Source: Nemertoderma westbladi (taxonomy: Eukaryota > Xenacoelomorpha > Nemertodermatida > Nemertodermatidae). From it: a DNA stretch of 64,000 nucleotides. The number at the start of each line of letters is the position of its first letter. Positions within the stretch are counted from its first letter, which is position 1. Positions 9,945 to 18,179 of this stretch are shown here, in pieces. The notes beneath the pieces are model-generated. The model was not told the origin of the DNA. It saw nothing but the letters and a program-made list of their open reading frames with translations, and made no database searches. Location of the stretch: the NCBI GenBank assembly GCA_032718475.1, contig JAUCBJ010001416.1, positions 1 to 64,000 of the forward strand, read 5' to 3'. Position numbers and translations under genes: made by a program.

Positions 9945-10646
9945 ATGGATATATTAATAAACACAAATTGTAGTATTTGTTATTCTAATTTAAAACATCT
10001 TGATTGTTACATATGTGTTAATAAACATGGAACTTGCGTGACATGTATTGATCAACATGTTGAAATTAATGATTGTACTAAAATTTGTCCAATTTGTAGA
10101 GTACAGACACTTTGCAGAGTAAACAAGTTATATAATCCATATTATTGGAAAGAGCTGCGGAATTCTATTTACATTTCAGGAAAAAGTAACGAACCTAACG
10201 AGTTATTTACAATATCACAGAATATTTTTTATCGATATATAGTGAAAAAAGGCGGCTTTATGGTACCTTGGTTGTTTGATGAAGAACATAAAAATATCAC
10301 AGTAAAATTAAATAAGAATTTACGTAGTTTTGATATTTACTTTAAGACATATAAAGATGAATCATCTTCAAGAGGTATAAAACCAAAAAAGTATTATTTG
10401 AAACTTGATGAAGGTATTCTTTGCAATGATTTGTGTATGAGAGTAATTCGCACTTTGACGGAGCATACTCTAAGTCATATTTCCAGTACTAAATGCTACG
10501 GACGTGGTATAGAACGTAAATGTCAAACTAAGAAGTATAACGAATTTATACGATGTCACCGCTATCTCACTTGGTGTGGACATTATTTAAATCGAAAACA
10601 ATGTCTGTTGATTGCAGGTATACGATTACACAATCTTTTCAAATAA
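9945..10646 (+). CDS. RING-finger protein (E3 ligase-like), Polinton-like element
   Basis: 233 residues. The N-terminal 55 residues hold a C3HC4-like RING: CSIC, then CVNKHGTCVTC giving C-x3-H-x2-C-x2-C, then CPIC. The remaining about 180 residues are basic and hydrophobic with further Cys/His near the C-terminus and no domain I recognise. RING proteins in DNA viruses and Polinton-like elements usually act as ubiquitin ligases on host factors; that role here is inference. The ATG at 9945 is 67 bases after the preceding gene and is preceded by AAGAAAA. The right-arm copy is frameshifted near its N-terminus. Confidence 0.7.
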   Translation: MDILINTNCSICYSNLKHLDCYICVNKHGTCVTCIDQHVEINDCTKICPICRVQTLCRVNKLYNPYYWKELRNSIYISGKSNEPNELFTISQNIFYRYIVKKGGFMVPWLFDEEHKNITVKLNKNLRSFDIYFKTYKDESSSRGIKPKKYYLKLDEGILCNDLCMRVIRTLTEHTLSHISSTKCYGRGIERKCQTKKYNEFIRCHRYLTWCGHYLNRKQCLLIAGIRLHNLFK

Positions 10647-10831
10647 GGTAATAAATAGAACGAAAGATTGCCATGATAAATATACTAATACTACAGTTGT
10701 ACATACTTTTTGTTGTAAAATGCTGTTTTTTGTGAATTGTTACATATATACATAGTAATGGTGATGGTTTATTGATATTTATATTAATTATATTATATTG
10801 TATTGTTGATATATCTTAATAATAATAATAA

Positions 10832-11524
10832 ATGGCTGACTTTAATTCAGGTCCATATAATTTAAACTTTCAAATGGGAACGAGTATGATAATTTCTGGC
10901 CCGTCTGGTTCCGGAAAGTCTACATTTGTTAGCAATTTAATTAAACACAAGAATGGTTGTTTCAACGAACCCCCCTTGCGAGTATTGTATTGTTACGGGA
11001 GCAATCCCCCGACTATTCCTGGTATTACTCACCTTTACAAAGGTTTGCCTGAAAATATAGATAGTTTAGTGAATAGTCGAGATTTATTAATTATAGATGA
11101 TTTATTAACAGAAACTGAGTCCAGTACAGCTTTAACTGTATTGTTTACTAAGGTTGCTCATCATTCCAATATATTTATTTGTTTTATAACGCAAAACATG
11201 TTTTACGGTGGGAAGCATAACCGCACAAGATCAATTAATAGCCATACCTTAGTATTAATGAAAAATCCGCGAGACAGTTTATCGGTTTTAAATTTCGCGA
11301 AGCAGATGTTACCAGGGCAGACCAAATTTTTAGTAGATTCCTATCAAGATGCGACTATTGAACCATTTTCACATTTCTTAATTGATTTACGACAGGAAAC
11401 ACCCGAACATTTAAGATTTAGATCGGATATATTTCGTAATCATAATTGTTACATTAAAAATTACATTGACTATAAACGTAGCGAAAATAATAATAATAAT
11501 AATATAATAATTAATATTTTGTAA
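10832..11524 (+). CDS. packaging-type P-loop ATPase (FtsK/HerA, A32-like)
   Basis: 230 residues. Walker A GPSGSGKST lies at residues 23-31, Walker B LLIIDD at 85-90, and a sensor-like FITQN at 118-122 is followed by an arginine-rich loop. This matches the compact genome-packaging ATPases of Polintons, adintoviruses and relatives, which pump DNA into capsids. The start follows a (TAA)n run ending TAAATGG. The C-terminus is an Asn-rich run encoded by an (AAT)n repeat that differs in length between arms, so the last residues are probably not functional. The right-arm copy (19407-20087) is also open with all motifs intact. Best-recognised gene of the element besides the integrase. Confidence 0.85.
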   Translation: MADFNSGPYNLNFQMGTSMIISGPSGSGKSTFVSNLIKHKNGCFNEPPLRVLYCYGSNPPTIPGITHLYKGLPENIDSLVNSRDLLIIDDLLTETESSTALTVLFTKVAHHSNIFICFITQNMFYGGKHNRTRSINSHTLVLMKNPRDSLSVLNFAKQMLPGQTKFLVDSYQDATIEPFSHFLIDLRQETPEHLRFRSDIFRNHNCYIKNYIDYKRSENNNNNNIIINIL

Positions 11525-11547
11525 CAATTTTCAATAATGTTGCAACA

Positions 11548-11931
11548 ATGAATAGACTTGTGCAGAAATATCGTAACGAATTGGAATTTCTACGCAGCGC
11601 TACCCCTCAACAAAGAACTTATTTTATTAACCATACCGCGAGTAACGAATTAATACGGCTCATTGTAAATACCGCATTAAATGTTCTAAAAGGTAACGTA
11701 CAATTGACCCCTCATTCATTTAGAAATATTCGCCGTTATAAAAAGGTATTAAAATCACTCAACCGCAAAACAAAAAATATATCAAGTTACAGAAAAAAGT
11801 TAAGCAATCAATCTGGAGGCATACTACCGTTTCTAATACCCTTACTCGGCATTGGTGCGAAACTCGCCGCGAGTGCTGGTGCCGCCGCCGCTGGAGCGGC
11901 TATTGCGAAAAAAATTAACCGCGGACGGTAA
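11548..11931 (+). CDS. small basic protein with glycine/alanine hydrophobic tail (minor-capsid-like)
   Basis: 127 residues. The N-terminal two thirds is basic and helical. The C-terminal 35 residues start at SGGILPFLIPLLGIG, run through an Ala-rich stretch and end KKINRGR. A GG-preceded hydrophobic segment with a basic tail is reminiscent of small core or membrane-active minor capsid proteins of adenovirus-like elements. That comparison is by pattern only. It lies 23 bases after the ATPase and 2 bases before the next small ORF, so the block is tightly packed. In the right arm a 500-bp deletion removes its second half. Confidence 0.6.
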   Translation: MNRLVQKYRNELEFLRSATPQQRTYFINHTASNELIRLIVNTALNVLKGNVQLTPHSFRNIRRYKKVLKSLNRKTKNISSYRKKLSNQSGGILPFLIPLLGIGAKLAASAGAAAAGAAIAKKINRGR

Positions 11932-11933
11932 TA

Positions 11934-12101
11934 ATGGTTAAAACGGGAGTAACATTTAGAAAATTATATTTAGTATCGAGTAAACCGTTAGCTACTGATT
12001 TAAAACCTCAAGATATACCTAGAGTAAATACTACAAAAAGAAAACCCTTCAAAACATCAACTTCAAAGAAAATAAAAAAATTTCAGCTGTTTTTACGGTG
12101 A
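11934..12101 (+). CDS. small basic ORF, 55 codons
   Basis: ATG at 11934 follows the previous stop by two bases. The predicted protein begins MVKTGVTFRKLYLV and is strongly basic in its second half (KRKPFKTSTSKKIKKF). No domain is recognised. It fills the gap before the integrase exactly as expected for a compact viral-type genome. The right arm has lost it in the 500-bp deletion, so no second copy is available to test conservation. Confidence 0.45.
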   Translation: MVKTGVTFRKLYLVSSKPLATDLKPQDIPRVNTTKRKPFKTSTSKKIKKFQLFLR

Positions 12102-12152
12102 TGCCCTTTATAAGAGATTTGAATATACATATTACTTGCGGTTGTCGAAAAG

Positions 12153-13241
12153 ATGCCACGCAAGATGAGACCGATTTTAAGCCGAAGCTTAGACAAAAAA
12201 CTGTTAAGAATTTATTTAGATCCTTCATCCCCTGCGGGTTTTGCAAGTATCGCAAAATTAGCAAAAGCCGCAAACATCAAACCAGCTCAAGCTCAGAAAT
12301 GGTTGAGCGGGCAAAAGACATACTCCCTTCACGCACCACGTAGACATCATTATCCAACATCTAAAATATTTACGGGAGGGTTAAAAGATATATATATGAT
12401 AGATCTGGTGGATATGCAGCAATATAAATCACAAAATAATAATTATAACTATATATTAACATGTATTGATGCCTTTAGCCGGCTTGCTTTTGCCTATGGT
12501 ATGAAGACAAAAACAGGTATTGAAATTATTAGTATATTGCAAAAAATATTCCAGAAAGGTAAACCAAACAGAATCGCGACTGATCAAGGTTCTGAGTTTC
12601 TAAATAAATCTGTAAGGAAATATTTAGATACTATTGGTGTACAGTATTACGTAATGTACTCTGTGAATAAGGCGGCTATTGTCGAGAGATTCAATAGAAC
12701 ATTAAAAACAAAGATGTTCAAAATTTTCACGCAACGGGGAAATAATGTTTGGATAAAAATTTTACCGAAGCTTATCTTTGCTTATAATAGGTCATTTCAT
12801 AGGACTATACAAATGACGCCCATTGAAGTTAATAAATTTAATGAAACTGAATTAATGAATAGATTATATGGGAAATATAGACAGATTAATCACAAGAAAA
12901 TAAAATTTAAAGTTGGAGATACAGTACGATTATCTATCGCGCGTACTGCTTTTGCTAAAGGCTATCGAGAACAATGGACACGTGAATTATTTATTATTCA
13001 TCGGGTCAGATTGGATAGAGTACCAGCGGTAATGTTCGATATTAAGGACAGCGCTGGTGCTATAATAAATGGTTCATTTTATTCATACGAACTCCAAAAG
13101 GTCCACCCGAATAGTAATATTTATCTTCCGATTGACAAAAATATTGGCAAACTTAAAGAACGTGTGCGCAATGGGAAAAAAGAATATTTAGTCCGATTCA
13201 TTGGATCCAAGAAACAGTCGTGGGTACAGCATATTCAATAA
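12153..13241 (+). CDS. retroviral-type DDE integrase, Polinton-like element
   Basis: 362 residues. A helix-turn-helix-like N-terminus (about 15-55: IAKLAKAANIKPAQAQKWL) is followed by an rve core with acidic residues in MIDLVDMQ (D84/D87), TDQGSEF (D144) and VERFNRTLK (E178); the last spacing is D-33-E, close to D,D35E. The C-terminus (about 325-362: GKKEYLVRFIGSKKQSW) looks like a chromodomain. This architecture is that of Polinton/Maverick and Ty3-type integrases that insert linear DNA. All catalytic residues are present here and in the right-arm fusion copy. The ATG at 12153 is a good start but a nearby one cannot be excluded. Confidence 0.85.
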   Translation: MPRKMRPILSRSLDKKLLRIYLDPSSPAGFASIAKLAKAANIKPAQAQKWLSGQKTYSLHAPRRHHYPTSKIFTGGLKDIYMIDLVDMQQYKSQNNNYNYILTCIDAFSRLAFAYGMKTKTGIEIISILQKIFQKGKPNRIATDQGSEFLNKSVRKYLDTIGVQYYVMYSVNKAAIVERFNRTLKTKMFKIFTQRGNNVWIKILPKLIFAYNRSFHRTIQMTPIEVNKFNETELMNRLYGKYRQINHKKIKFKVGDTVRLSIARTAFAKGYREQWTRELFIIHRVRLDRVPAVMFDIKDSAGAIINGSFYSYELQKVHPNSNIYLPIDKNIGKLKERVRNGKKEYLVRFIGSKKQSWVQHIQ

Positions 13242-13273
13242 GTTTAGGTTTATACTGTATATTAATTCATTTT

Positions 13274-13691
13274 GGTCACATATGACCGTAATTAATCAAT
13301 ATTAACTCGAATGATATTACTATACTATACTGTAAGTCTAATATCTATAGTTCATTCGCTTTAAATAAAGCCAGTAAAATATTGATCCCTCGCATATACT
13401 GTAGAAGCGGCAATGAACGCGGTGACAGATGTCTATAATTTAACATTATACTAGTATGTATAAGGAGTCAAGTAGAGAGAGCTTAAGCGAATAATGGTCA
13501 CATATGATCGTAATTAATCAATATTAACTCGAATGATATTACTATGCTGTAAGTCTAATATCTATAGTTCATTCGCTTTAAATATTGATCTCTCGCATAT
13601 ACTGTAGAAACAATGAACGTGGTCACAGATGTCTATAGTTTAACATTATACAGTACAGTATGTACAATGGAGTCAAGCAGAGAGAGCTTAA
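13274..13691 (+). repeat. about 220-bp direct repeat pair before the capsid-candidate genes
   Basis: Two copies start GGTCACATATGA at about 13274 and 13496. Each runs through TCTATAGTTCATTCGCTTTA, a CTCGCATATACTGTAGAA block, and ends in AGAGAGAGCTTAA. The second copy ends in AATAATAATAATG at the start of the next gene. It is the only long gap inside the gene block and probably holds the control region of the two structural genes. Both copies persist in the right arm (about 17728-18160). Confidence 0.7.
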
Positions 13692-13703
13692 ATAATAATA
13701 ATA

Positions 13704-14516
13704 ATGGCTGTAGATACATATATCACTCTAGTTTCAGATAGCTCATTAAACACATACCCCAATAATAACCCTAGCGAGTTTACTGTTGATTTAGCCGAAG
13801 AATTATATATTGGTTCAAACGCTAAAATTGGACTTGCCGAGATTCAATATCAAGCAACATACAGTAATATTACTCTGCAAACTCAAATCTCGCTGTCAAT
13901 CGGGGTAGATGCAAAAGATGCCAAATTATACAGTTTATTTCCTGGTATGCATAGCTCTATTCAAGTCATTATTGATGATATAAATAAACTGTTTAATTCT
14001 GAAGCGAAATATAGAGATTTCGAATTCATTTTTAATACAAATAATTCTAGAATTAAATTTAAATTTCCTAAAAAGTTGAAAAAAATACAATTAAGTCTAC
14101 GCGGTGATTTAATACAAATTCTAGGCTTAAAACAGTTATTGGATCAGAATCATCCAGGTATTCCGAATTGGGATATATACAGTACCACTACAGTGGATGA
14201 ATTAAGCAATATAGAACAGCCGATATTAATTTTAAATTATAGTGGACCAAAAATTTCGGAAATTGGGATTTTAGATTTTCCAGATCCCACGAATATTACT
14301 CGTAATAAAGATACAATCTTCATATATACAGATATTATTAAGAGCTCATTTGTTGGTGACGCTTTAGCTCCGCTCTTAAGAACCTGTCCTTTAACACAAT
14401 TAAATCGAAAATATATTAATCACGAATACGAGAGCATTTGCTATTACCCATTGTTGAATAAAAAACTAAAAACAATCTTAATTACTTTACGTGACGGATC
14501 AAGGCGAATTAATTAA
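13704..14516 (+). CDS. capsid-candidate protein 1 (penton-like, unproven)
   Basis: 270 residues starting after an (AAT)n run. The N-terminus (MAVDTYITLVSDSSLNTYP, then NNPSEFTVDL and KIGLAEIQY) follows a pattern shared with the next gene: a short beta strand, a YP/FP-N-S motif, then a W/K-V-G strand. The protein is beta-rich with no transmembrane segment and no catalytic motif. Gene order and size fit a small jelly-roll-type virion protein of Polinton-like elements. No motif proves this, so capsid identity is inference. The right-arm copy has a nonsense codon and two small deletions. Confidence 0.55.
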   Translation: MAVDTYITLVSDSSLNTYPNNNPSEFTVDLAEELYIGSNAKIGLAEIQYQATYSNITLQTQISLSIGVDAKDAKLYSLFPGMHSSIQVIIDDINKLFNSEAKYRDFEFIFNTNNSRIKFKFPKKLKKIQLSLRGDLIQILGLKQLLDQNHPGIPNWDIYSTTTVDELSNIEQPILILNYSGPKISEIGILDFPDPTNITRNKDTIFIYTDIIKSSFVGDALAPLLRTCPLTQLNRKYINHEYESICYYPLLNKKLKTILITLRDGSRRIN

Positions 14517-14560
14517 TTTCAACGGTGGTCGCACTGTTATAACACTTAAGTTAATACGCG

Positions 14561-15412
14561 GTGGAGATGGATGAATTCTATGTTAGGCTACCAAGTAACT
14601 CCTGTCCAATTGATTTTCCTCGTAATAGCGGTAGTAATTATCAGATCAATTTCCATGGTGCCTTACCTATAAATCCAAACGAAAACTGGGTGGTAGGTAT
14701 AAAAAGTATATTTTACTTAGCCACGTTACCGTCCATGTATAACAATGTAGAGAATGTTATTTTATTAAAAAAAGGGAAAACAAATTTTGAGGATACACTT
14801 CCATCCGGTTTGTTCTACAGTATCAATGACATTATAGATTATTTTAACACTGGGGCGTTGAAAGATAAATTACAAATAGTTGAAAATACTCAGCAAAATA
14901 GGTTGCAATTTATTTTAGGGAAAACTGTACGTGAGTTATTTATAGGTCAACAATTAGCCTATTATTTTGGAATTACTGAAAATAATCTCGGTGCAAATTT
15001 AAATCCAAATTTTAAAATTATTTTGAAGACGAAAAATAATATAAAGGGTTATTTAATAAAGATTATCGGAAATGAAGAAAAAGCTTACCAAATGGTATTT
15101 TTATGTCCTCAACCACCCAATTCTATTCCAGAACCTAAGTCGAACATGTACGTGACTACTAATATAATTGAAAATGAATATATTAATGATTTTGGCTTAG
15201 CTTTACTTCGTCGCGTGGCGATACCTGATGACGTGAAATATGGTAGTGTAATAAATAAAGAATTTGCCAAGGATACAATTCATTATATCCCTGTAAAAAA
15301 ATCATATAAGATAACATACATTCATATTGAAATAACAGACAAAGAAGGAAAAGATTTGAATTTTGAATACGGCACAACTTCTATTACCTTACACTTTAAA
15401 AAAATAAATTAA
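14561..15412 (+). CDS. capsid-candidate protein 2, paralogue of protein 1
   Basis: 283 residues, ATG at 14561, 44 bases after protein 1. It begins MEMDEFYVRLPSNSCPIDFP and continues SNYQINFHGALPI and NWVVGIKSIFY. This N-terminal layout matches protein 1 closely enough to suggest tandem duplication. A beta-rich body follows, with no membrane segment. Possible role: vertex or minor capsid protein; function unproven. The right-arm copy is cut after about 214 residues at the palindrome centre. Confidence 0.55.
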   Translation: MEMDEFYVRLPSNSCPIDFPRNSGSNYQINFHGALPINPNENWVVGIKSIFYLATLPSMYNNVENVILLKKGKTNFEDTLPSGLFYSINDIIDYFNTGALKDKLQIVENTQQNRLQFILGKTVRELFIGQQLAYYFGITENNLGANLNPNFKIILKTKNNIKGYLIKIIGNEEKAYQMVFLCPQPPNSIPEPKSNMYVTTNIIENEYINDFGLALLRRVAIPDDVKYGSVINKEFAKDTIHYIPVKKSYKITYIHIEITDKEGKDLNFEYGTTSITLHFKKIN

Positions 15413-15413
15413 A

Positions 15414-15746
15414 ATGGATTCCGATTTATTTTAAAGATACAGTAAACCTCAATATGGTGGTGCAGACTCTAATCTTGCTGTTTTTAAAGGTGGTAGAAGT
15501 ACGAGAGGCTCGACGCAAGTTCCTGTTTTTCGAGGTGGTTCATATATTGACCCTTACGGTCAACAAATTGGTGCATTTGGTCCAAACTTAAAACAACGTC
15601 GATTTCAACGTTATCGTAGAGGTATGCGGACAAATCAACACGGGGAAGGTATATTTACAGACGCTTTATCTACATTGAAAAAATTTGGAAAGCCATTAGC
15701 AAAAAAAGTTTTACAAAAAGCTTTGAGAGTAGCAAAAAGGACATAG
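15414..15746 (+). pseudogene. minor-capsid/core-like basic protein, broken by an in-frame stop
   Basis: ATG at 15414, one base after the previous stop. The frame meets TAA at 15432-15434 (codon 7) and then stays open to TAG at 15744. The body is Gly/Arg-rich (QYGGADSN, FKGGRS, QRRFQRYRRGMRTN) and ends in GIFTDALSTLKKFGKPLAKK plus a further basic helix. A GIF-type motif followed by a Lys-rich amphipathic C-terminus resembles small core or pVI/pX-like proteins of adenovirus-related elements by pattern. It is present only in the left arm. Its last base is shared with the LINE fragment that follows. Confidence 0.5.
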
Positions 15747-16218
15747 AAGTTAGGAAAGCAAAGGCTTGGGTAGCTCTATCAAAAATGGATACCATCTGGA
15801 AATCGGATCTCTCCAGGCACCTGAAGACTAAGTTCTTTCGAGCCACAGTGGAAAGTGTATTTTTATATGCACTGACTAAATCACTTGAACAACGAATTGA
15901 TGGTTGCTACACAAGACTACTATGGGCAGCCCTAAACATCAGCTGGAGACAACACATGACAAACGCCGAGCTTTATTGTACAATACCACCTGTATCAACC
16001 ACCCTCCGTGAACGCAGATTAAGATTCAGTGGGCACTGCTGGCGAAGTAAAGACAAGGTCATACCAGATCTACTTTTCTGGCAACCAACTCATGGAAAGC
16101 ATAGTCGTGGACGACCTGCCATAACATATATAGATCAACTTGAAAGGGATACTGAACTTAGGAGAAACGAAATTGCGACAACTATGGAGAATCGGGAAGC
16201 CTGGAAGGATCTCATTTC
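15746..16218 (+). mobile_element. RTE-like LINE fragment at the palindrome centre
   Basis: Encodes the region after the reverse-transcriptase core (KAKAWVALSKMDTIW, RLRFSGHCWRSKDK, ENREAWKDLIS). Both ends are truncated and an internal deletion lies at VFLYALTKS, where the related LINE at 47970-50132 has several more residues. It is homologous to that LINE (SRIWKSPRINRKLKVRLFRA and so on) but belongs to another subfamily. It abuts the minor-capsid-like gene on one side and the inverted arm on the other, so it looks like filler DNA at a rearrangement junction. Confidence 0.7.
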
Positions 16219-16865
16219 CACTAAGCTAAGCCTAAAGCATTAATATATTCATTTTCAATTATATTAGTAGTCACGTACATGTTCGACTTAGGTTCTGGAA
16301 TAGAATTGGGTGGTTGAGGACATAAAAATACCATTTGGTAAGCTTTTTCTTCATTTCCGATAATCTTTATTAAATAACCCTTTATATTATTTTTTGTCTT
16401 CAAAATAATTTTAAAATTTGGATTTAAATTTGCACCGAGATTATTTTCAGTGATTCCAAAATAATAGCCTAATTGTTGACCTATAAATAACTCACGTACA
16501 GTTTTCCCTAAAATAAATTGCAACCTACTTTGCAGAGTATTTTCAACTATTTGTAATTTATCTTTCAACGCTCCAGTGTTAAAATAATCTATAATGTCAT
16601 TAATACTGTAGAACAAACCGGATGGAAGTGTATCCTCAAAATTTGTTTTCCCTTTTTTTAATAAAATAACATTCTCTACATTGTTATACATGGACGGTAA
16701 CATGGCTAAGTAAAATATACTTTTTATACCTACCACCCAGTTTTCGTTTGGATTTATAGGTAAGGCGCCATGGAAATTAATCTTATAATTACTACCGCTA
16801 TTGCGAGGAAAATCAATTGGACAGGATTTACTTGGTAGCCTGACATAGAATTCATCCATCTCCAC
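16219..16865 (-). pseudogene. capsid-candidate protein 2, right arm, C-terminally truncated
   Basis: Same as 14561-15412 for about 214 residues, then lost at the junction with the LINE fragment. The last shared residues are NALGLA. Roughly 70 C-terminal residues of the left-arm protein are missing. Several substitutions separate the two copies. Confidence 0.6.
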
Positions 16866-16923
16866 CGCGTATTAACTTAAGTGTTATAACAGTGCGACCG
16901 CCGTTGAAATTAATTAATTCGCC

Positions 16924-17717
16924 TTATCCGTCACGTAAAGTTATTAAGATTGTTTTTAGTTTTTTATTCAACAATGGGTAATAGCAAATGCTCTCGTATT
17001 CGTGATTAATATATTTTCGATTTAATTGTGTTAAAGGACAGGTTCTTAAAAGCGGAGCTAAAGCGTCACCAACAAATGAGCTCTTAATAATATCTGTATA
17101 TATGAAGATTGTATCTTTATTACGAGTTATATTCGTCGGATCAGGAAAATCTAAAATCCCAATTGCCGAAATTTTTGGTCCGCTATAATTTAAAATTAAT
17201 ATCGGCTGTTCTATATTGCTTAATTCATCTACTGTAGTGGTACTGTATCCCAATTCGGAATACCCGGATGATTCTGATCCAATAACGGTTTTAAGCCTAG
17301 AATTTGTATTAAATCACCGCGTAGACTTTATTGTATTTTTTTCAACTTTTTAGGAAATTTATATTTAATTCTAGAATTATTTGTATTAAAAATGAATTCG
17401 AAATCTCTATATTTCACTTCAGAATTAAACAGTTAATTTATATCATCAATAATGACTTGAATAGAGCTATGCATACCAGGAAATAAACTGTATAATTTGG
17501 CATGTTTTGCATCTACCCCGATTGACAGCGAGATTTGAGTTTGCAGAGTAATATTACTGTATGTTGCTTGATATTGAATCTCGGCAAGCCCAATTTTAGC
17601 GTTTGAACCAATATATAATTCTTCGGCTAAATCAACAGTAAACTCGCTAGGGTTATTATTGGGGTATGTATTTAATGAGCTATCTGAAAGTAGAGTGATA
17701 TATGTATCTACAGCCAT
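16924..17717 (-). pseudogene. capsid-candidate protein 1, right arm, broken
   Basis: Inverted copy of 13704-14516. It carries a nonsense codon after residue 94 (Lys codon changed to TAA), a 4-base deletion near position 17250 and a one-base deletion just before the C-terminus. The three lesions make it non-functional, while the left-arm copy is intact. Confidence 0.65.
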
Positions 17718-17727
17718 TATTATTATT

Positions 17728-18160
17728 TAAGCTCTCTCTGCTTGACTCCATTGTATATACTGTACTGTATAATGTTAAACTATAGACATCTGTGACCATG
17801 TTTATTGTTTCTACAGTATATGCGAGAGATCAATATTTAAAGCGAATGAACTATAGATATTAGACTTACAACATAGTAATATCATTCAAGTTAATATTGA
17901 TTAATTACAGTCATATGTGACCATTATTCGCTTAAGCTCTCTCTACTTGACTCCTTATACATACAGTATAATGTTAAATTATAGACATCTGTCACCGCAT
18001 TCATTGCCGCTTCTACAGTATATGCGATGGATTAATATTTTACTGGCTTTATTTAAAGCGAATGAACTATAGATATTAGACTTACAGTATAGTATAGTAA
18101 TATCATTCGAGTTAATATTGATTAATTAATTACGGTCATATGCGACCAAAATGAATTAAT
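17728..18160 (-). repeat. about 220-bp direct repeat pair, right arm
   Basis: Inverted counterpart of 13274-13691 with the same two units and minor substitutions. It lies between the integrase fusion frame and the broken capsid-candidate gene. Confidence 0.65.
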
Positions 18161-18179
18161 ATACTGTATAAACCTAAAC

